A DNA stretch of 64,000 nt from Globodera rostochiensis (lineage: Eukaryota > Nematoda > Chromadorea > Rhabditida > Heteroderidae). The notes below the pieces were generated by a model, which had not been told where the DNA came from, did not search any database, and was given only the letters and a program-made list of their open reading frames with translations. The stretch covers positions 1,333,796 to 1,397,795 of the forward strand of contig JAEVLN010000020.1 of the NCBI GenBank assembly GCA_018350325.1, read 5' to 3'. Of the stretch, positions 57,766 to 64,000 are shown one piece after another. Every line of letters starts with the position of its first letter. The stretch's first letter is position 1. A program made the translations under genes and the position numbers.

Positions 57766-60301
57766 GGCACTTTTGAAAACGGTGCCCCACAGATTCTGTG
57801 ATTGTCCGAATGGCGGTTGACTGTGACAATTGGGCGGCCCCAATTTGTGCATAAATAGCATCGGATGGATGGCCGAGGCTTAGGGGCCAGGTGCTGTCTT
57901 TTTATAGGCTTCGGCTTCTCCGAATGGTGCCATCGGCGGACGCGACGCGATCTTTGGCCATAACGGCGTTTGATTTTACATAATTAGGCACAATTTCAGC
58001 TGCCCCCAAATTTGTCGCATGTAATTCAATCTTCGAACAGAATTAAATGAAAATCGACGCCAAAATCAACCAAATTTATTTGTTCAAAGAAAGTGAAAGA
58101 AAAACAACAAAAATTTGACACTGTTTGTTTTTCCCGCGCGGACGAAAACGGACTGAGGCGAGATTTTTGGTCCAAAGATTTCATTAGCGGTTTTCTGGCA
58201 TTGTGACGGGGTGGGTAAAGCTTTGGGTTTTCTGGCGCCTGGGGAATGTGCCATTTGAGTATTTCACCCCCCGACTTTGGCATGCGTTGGAATGGGCGGG
58301 CGGACGGACCGTGAATCTTTTGCACTGCGCGATAAATGTGCCAAAATAGAAAATCGCCGGGGGGTACGGACACTTGGCGACGGGAAAGGACCAAAATTCA
58401 GAACAAAAATAACTCTCCACGCCAATTTATATTCTTTATTCGCAACTCCCAAAACACGAAAACGAATAAAAGAATAAAAAAAAAGAATGATTGGTGCCAT
58501 TGAGACGCAAAACAAAAAGTCGGAAATTAATTAACCAATAAAAAAGATAAAACGGCTTACGAATGAATTTGTCTGTTTGTGAACGGAAGAACAGAATTTT
58601 CGACGAGAATATAACGCAACTCGGCCTAAACCCGCGAAGCCAAATGCCATTGCCTTTGGGCAAATGATAATTAGGTTGGCACTATAATACATTCATATGC
58701 CCTTGGGTGCATTCGGAGAATTCCATTAACGATGCTAATTAAGTGGAGAGGCCGGCCAGCCGGCTTGTGCCCTTAAGACTGAATGTATTTGGGCAGTCTG
58801 TACGGCCGAGGGTTGGCACGAACAAATTGAAATAATTCTCTCCGGTGTTCAACTCCGGGTTTCAGTTCGATGAAAAAGAATTTTTAAAGTCGGGGATTCG
58901 ACGAACTTCCGGTAAATCCCCGGCGGTACGATTGAATCCCAGCAAAATGCGCATCGGAATGGAAAGTTTCCAAGAAACCAAGGGCCCCCAAGGGGCTAAG
59001 GCGTTGCCCGTGCAAATGTCCGTCCCCCCCGGCGTGGGTTGGCCCCTGGGCCCTCGCGTCACGGATGCCATTCCGTCCGCCCATTTTGTTGCGCCCCACG
59101 CAAATTTGGCGGAAAAAAGTCAATAATATGGCGCGGGCGGGGGAAGAACATATTTCTCCACATCATTTGTATGCACAAAGCGCCGCCGGGGTTAGAGGGG
59201 AGGGCAGGGAGAAGTCTCACAGAAATAAAAAGGGAAAAATTTCGTTAAAGTAAGAAAAACCCTCGCGGGGAACAGAAAATTCGAGTCAAAAATTTTTGAA
59301 GCTCCAAAAGAAAAAGCTTTGGTCAAATTCTGAAAACCAAATTTAACTTTGTTCGAGAAGGCTTAAGCAATGCTTTTGATTTTCCTCCCATTTTTGTGTG
59401 TTTGCACAATCTTTGGGTGCAAATCCAAATTTAAACTGACCAGAGACTCTTTTGTAGTTAGCTCTAATCGCATTAGCGAATTGTTTGTTTCAATCAATTA
59501 GGCAAAATTTAAAAAAGAATCCGTATAAATTTGAAATTTCCACAAATTTAGTCAATCGCCCGGAGGGAGGGATTAAAGTTTTTTGAGTTCCCAACGTAAA
59601 ATAACATTCAAAAGAACAAAATTTAAAATAATGGCCAACTGTTGCGGAATTTGGCCGAATTGAGTGACAGTGCAACAAAAAGTGAATGAACTGACTGAAT
59701 GACATTCGATCGCCCCTTTTGATGCTTTTTTTTTGACATTTCATTCGGTTGAAGCGAAAGTTAATTTTAAAATCTCTGTGATTCTTCTGGGGAAGAACAG
59801 CCAAACGCAATTTGGCGGAGGGACCAAAGAATAAAAAATTAAATTTTTGGCAATTTTTCCATCGATTTTTTTTTGTCAGATTGGAAGCGCCGAGGGGGGG
59901 GGGTAAAAATGGAAATAATGGCAGTTGGATGGATAACATTAATCTCGATAAACTAACATAAATAATTCTCATTCTTCCCAAAAAATAAAAATAAATCTCT
60001 AATATATTTTTTGCGAATTTTGTAGCCCAACCCACGCGGCGGCGTTATTATTTCCAACAGAAAAAGGGAGTCACGCAACGCCCCCCCCCCGCAGCAAAAG
60101 GTTTTATAAAAAGAATATATTAAAATACATAAATTATATGTCACAATAAAACGACACTAATTACCAATTTGGGCAATGCAAAAATGAAGTAATCGATTTC
60201 GAAATGAAATTATATTTAATTTTTCAAAATATAAATTATTAATAATTATTCCAAATATGATAAGAATTAAAATAAATTCGTTTTTTTCTTTCAATTAAAA
60301 T
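57766..60301. other. intergenic, no gene supported
   Basis: No coding exon recognised on either strand. AT-rich stretches lie at 58440-58560 and 60120-60300, with short G/C runs near 59896 and 60080. The frame at 59490-60035 (- strand) is low-complexity hydrophobic and lacks support. Confidence 0.45.
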
Positions 60302-60385
60302 TCATCGATTCGCAGTGGCAGCATCGTCGTTTTCATCCAACTCCGAAATCGCCGCTTTTTTGGATCTGACGAACGCTTCGGGGGT
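60302..60385 (-). CDS. possible C-terminal exon of an unrecognised gene
   Basis: On the - strand an acceptor (TTTAAG|ACC) opens 27 codons ending in TGA: TPEAFVRSKKAAISELDEND then a short Ala/Asn end. An upstream frame (60570 to about 60770) ends in a good donor (CCGCAG|GTGACG) with matching phase and reads RHLRSVSTQTAVLRLRQRLR, then a Gly/Asp/Ala stretch. It looks like the cytoplasmic tail of a larger protein, but no family is recognisable. Further exons would lie beyond or within the minisatellite. Confidence 0.4.
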   Translation of the reverse strand, partial: TPEAFVRSKKAAISELDENDDAATANR

Positions 60386-60792
60386 CTTAAATTAAAAAAT
60401 ATATATTATGGATTTTAAGTTTGCAAATTGCCACGCAAAGAAAGCTAAAGTTACTTTACTTAAATTTCGTATAAAATACGCGTTTTTTTGCCTTTTCGCT
60501 TTCCGCGCTGCGGCCCCCACGCCGGAAGCGTTGCGGAAGGAGGCGTCGCAGACGCGGCGACGACGTCACCTGCGGCGTTTGGCCGCCGCAGGGTAGCGAA
60601 ACGTGACGCGCGTGGCACACTGTCGCGGCGCCTGCAGTGTCGTCGTCTCCTGCCGCGACCCTTTCGTTGGCGTTATGGCATCGCAGTCGTTGCCGCAGAC
60701 GCAAAACGGCCGTTTGAGTGGACACAGAACGGAGATGACGCGGGCTCTGAATGCAACGGAACGGATGGCCTCAGCTCATTTCTAGCGCAAGA

Positions 60793-63700
60793 ATCCCCCC
60801 CCCCTACCCCCAAGGGCTCTATCGTCCCTCCCCCCTCCCCCCAAGGGCTCTATCGTCCCTCCCCCCTCCCCCCAAGGGCTCTATCGTCCCCCCCCTCCCC
60901 CCAAGGGCTCTATCGTCCCTCCCCCCTCCCCCCAAGGGCTCTATCGTCCCTCCCCCCTCCCCCCAAGGGCTCTATCGTCCCTCCCCCCTCCCCCCAAGGG
61001 CTCTATCGTCCCCCCCCCCTCCCCCCAAGGGCTCTATCGTCCCTCCCCCCTCCCCCCAAGGGCTCTATCGTCCCCCCCCCCCTCCCCCCAAGGGCTCTAT
61101 CGTCCCCCCCCCCTCCCCCCAAGGGCTCTATCGTCCCTCCCCCCTCCCCCCAAGGGCTCTATCGTCCCCCCCCTCCCCCCAAGGGCTCTATCGTCCCTCC
61201 CCCCTCCCCCCAAGGGCTCTATCGTCCCCCCCCCTCCCCCCAAGGGCTCTATCGTCCCCCCCCCCTCCCGGCTCTATCGTCCCCCCCCCTCCCCCCAGGG
61301 CTCTATCGTCCCTCCCCCCTCCCCCCAAGGGCTCTATCGTCCCTCCCCCCTCCCCCCAAGGGCTCTATCGTCCCCCCCCCTCCCCCCAAGGGCTCTATCG
61401 TCCCTCCCCCCTCCCCCAAGGGCTCTATCGTCCCCCCCCCTCCCCCCAAGGGCTCTATCGTCCCCCCCCCTCCCGGCTCTATCGTCCCCCCCCCTCCCCC
61501 CCAAGGCTCTATCGTCCCTCCCCCCTCCCCCCAAGGGCTCTAGTCGTCCCTCCCCCCCTCCCCCAAGGGCTCTATCGTCCCCCCCCCCTCCCCCCAAGGG
61601 CTCTATCGTCCCTCCCCTCCCCCAAGGGCTCTATCGTCCCTCCCCCCTCCCCCCAAGGGCTCTATCGTCCCCCCCCCCCTCCCCCCAAGGGCTCTATCGT
61701 CCCCCCCCCCCTCCCCCCAAGGGCTCTATCGTCCCCCCCCCTCCCCCCAAGGGCTCTATCGTCCCTCCCCCCTCCCCCCCCCAAGGGCTCTATCGTCCCT
61801 CCCCCTCCCCCCAAGGGCTCTATCGTCCCCCCCCCTCCCCCCAAGGGCTCTATCGTCCCTCCCCCCTCCCGGCTCTATCGTCCCTCCCCCCAAGGGCTCT
61901 ATCGTCCCCCCCCCTCCCCCAAGGGCTCTATCGTCCCCCCCCCCTCCCCCCAAGGGCTCTATCGTCCCCCCCCCCTCCCCCCAAGGGCTCTATCGTCCCC
62001 CCCCCTCCCCCCAAGGGCTCTATCGTCCCTCCCCCCTCCCCCCAAGGGCTCTATCGTCCCCCCCTCCCCCAAGGGCTCTATCGTCCCTCCCCCCTCCCCC
62101 CAAGGGCTCTATCGTCCCCCCCCCCCTCCCCCCAAGGCTCTATCGTCCCCCCCCCCTCCCCCCAAGGGCTCTATCGTCCCCCCCTTCCCCCAAGGGCTCT
62201 ATCGTCCCTCCCCCCTCCCCCCAAGGGCTCTATCGTCCCCCCCCCCTCCCCCCAAGGGCTCTATCGTCCCCCCCCCCCTCCCGGCTCTATCGTCCCTCCC
62301 CCCAAGGGCTCTATCGTCCCTCCCCCCCTCCCCCCAAGGGCTCTATCGTCCCCCCCCCCCTCCCCCCAAGGGCTCTATCGTCCCTCCCCCCTCCCCCCAA
62401 GGGCTCTATCGTCCCCCCCCTCCCCCCAAGGGCTCTATCGTCCCCCCCCCTCCCCCAAGGGCTCTATCGTCCCCCCTTCCCCCAAGGGCTCTATCGTCCC
62501 CCCCCCCTCCCCCCAAGGGCTCTATCGTCCCTCCCCCCTCCCCCCAAGGGCTCTATCGTCCCCCCCCCCTCCCCCCAAGGGCTCTATCGTCCCTCCCCCC
62601 TCCCCCCAAGGGCTCTATCGTCCCTCCCCCCTCCCCCCAAGGGCTCTATCGTCCCCCCCCCCTCCCCCCAAGGGCTCTATCGTCTCCCCCCTCCCCCCAA
62701 GGGCTCTATCGTCCCCCCCCCCTCCCCCAAGGGCTCTATCGTCCCCCCCCCCTCCCCCCAAGGCTCTATCATCCCCCCCCCCTTCCCCCCAAGGGCTCTA
62801 TCGTCCCTCCCCCCCCCCCCCCAAGGCTCTATCGTCCCCCCTCCCCCTCCGTCCCCCCCCTCCCCCCAGGCTCTATCGTCCCTCCCCCCAGGGCTCTATC
62901 GTCCCCCCCCCCTCCCCCCAAGGGCTCTATCGTCCCCCCCCCTCCCCCCAAGGGCTCTATCGTCCCTCCCCCCCTCCCCCCAAGGGCTCTATCGTCCCCC
63001 CCCCTCCCCCAAGGGCTCTATCGTCCCCCCCCCTCCCCCAAGGGCTCTATCGTCCCCCCCCCCCCCCAAGGCTCTATCGTCCCCCCCCCCCTCCCCCAAG
63101 GGCTCTATCGTCCCCCCCCCGCCTCCCCCCAAGGGCTCTATCGTCCCCCCCCCCTCCCCCCAAGGGCTCTATCGTCCCTCCCCCCTCCCCCCAAGGGCTC
63201 TATCGTCCCCCCTCCCCCCAAGGGCTCTATCGGTCCCTCCCCCCTCCCCCCAGTGCTCTATCGTCCCCCCCCCCTCCCCCCAAGGGCTCTATCGTCCCCC
63301 CCCCCCTCCCCCCCAAGGGCTCTATCGTCCCCCCTTCCCCCAAGGGCTCTATCGTTCCCTCCCCCCTCCCCCCAAGGGCTCTATCGTCCCCCCCCCCCCT
63401 CCCCCCAAGGGCTCTATCGTCCCCCCCCCCCCCTCCCGGCTCTATCGTCCCTCCCCCCAAGGGCTCTATCGTCCCTCCCCCCTCCCCCAAGGGCTCTATC
63501 GTCCCCCCCCCCTCCCCCCAAGGGCTCTATCGTCCCTCCCCCCCTCCCCCCAAGGGCTCTATCGTCCCCCCCCCCCCCAAGGGCTCTATCGTCCCCCCCC
63601 CCTCCCCCAAGGGCTCTATCGTCCCCCCTTCCCCCAAGGGCTCTATCGTCCCCCCCCCCTCCCCCCAAGGGCTCTATCGTCCCCCCCCCCCTCCCCCCAA

Positions 63701-64000
63701 GGGCTCTATCATCCCCCCCCCTTCCCCCAAGGGCTCTATCGTCCCCCCCCTCCCCCAAAGGGCTCTATCGTCCACCCCTTCCCCCCAAGGGCTCTATCGT
63801 CCCCCCCCCCCTCCCCAAAAGGGCTCTATCGTCCACCCCTTCCCCCCAAGGGCTCTATCGTCCCCCCTTCCCCCAAGAGCTCTATCGTCTCCCCCCTCCC
63901 CCCAAGGGCTCTATCGTCCCCCCCCCTCCCCCAAGGGCTCTATCGTCCCCCCCCCTCCCCCCAAGGGCTCTATCATCCCCCCCCCCTTCCCCCCAAGGGC
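60793..64000. repeat. 31-bp C-rich minisatellite, over 3.2 kb, running off the window
   Basis: More than 100 copies of a unit of about 28-32 bp: a constant AAGGGCTCTATCGTCC core followed by C5-C12, T, C5-C7. Unit length varies through the C runs. Some units have CCCGGCTCTATCG in place of AAGGGCTCTATCG, and a few carry CTATCATCC or GTCCACCCC. Variants become more frequent towards 64000. Frames reading GSIVPPP or DDRALGGR repeats are artefacts of the array. Confidence 0.95.

Noticed and set aside
57367..57861. Pro-rich frames (RNPPTISETPRQSPKPPDNL type)
   Set aside because: Produced by the 20-bp minisatellite, open in all phases.
59490..60035. 181-codon - strand frame
   Set aside because: Low-complexity hydrophobic and basic composition from AT-rich DNA, with no domain, splice signals or neighbour context.
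60488..61543. 351-codon frame with GSIVPPP-type repeats
   Set aside because: It is a reading of the 31-bp minisatellite; the repeat continues with frame changes and the flank has no start context.

Overview
The window is eukaryotic and nuclear, and reads as a nematode genome. Its genes are split by many short introns of roughly 40-100 bp with T-rich YAG acceptors. It holds a canonical let-7 microRNA, a worm-type (WAGO-like) Argonaute, a DRH/RIG-I-like helicase and an F-box family that I associate with cyst nematodes. A raised share of GC-AG introns also fits. A plant-parasitic tylenchid, probably a Heterodera/Globodera-type cyst nematode, is the best guess; the genus is inference.

Gene-rich part, 0-34 kb. 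On the + strand: let-7 (917-1010). On the - strand: mitochondrial aconitase (1728-5593), an ARF-GEF of the cytohesin family (6632-8901) and an F-box protein (9091-10470). A hAT-like non-autonomous transposon with an intact 8-bp target duplication follows (11367-12210). On the + strand, 266 bp apart: an Argonaute (12357-16737) and a Dicer-related RIG-I-like helicase (17004-24078). Then the spliceosomal WBP11 homologue on the - strand (24373-27334) and a signal-peptide carotenoid oxygenase on the + strand (29561-33863). I traced the exons of these genes by reading frame, splice phase and family similarity. Every main model closes to a multiple of three and to a family-like length: aconitase 776 aa, cytohesin 409, F-box 339, Argonaute 924, helicase 1131, WBP11 537, carotenoid oxygenase 868 with a novel tail.

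Gene-poor part, 34-64 kb. It is dominated by homopurine and homopyrimidine tracts, poly-G/poly-C runs and minisatellites. Two large - strand neuronal receptor genes lie in it: a D2-like dopamine receptor (39755-45086, 982 aa, with a giant third intracellular loop) and a sex-peptide/MIP-type receptor (48484-55793, 527 aa). Minisatellites sit inside introns of both. The last 3.2 kb is one C-rich 31-bp minisatellite running off the window edge; the C-terminal exon of an unrecognised - strand gene may lie just before it (60302-60385).

The most notable theme is small-RNA biology. let-7, an Argonaute whose PIWI domain keeps a possible D-E-D-D catalytic set, and a DRH helicase lie within 24 kb. The Argonaute and helicase are head-to-tail and close enough to be an operon, which would couple the two parts of a 22G-type silencing pathway. 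The F-box and cytohesin genes (189 bp apart, same strand) are a second operon candidate.
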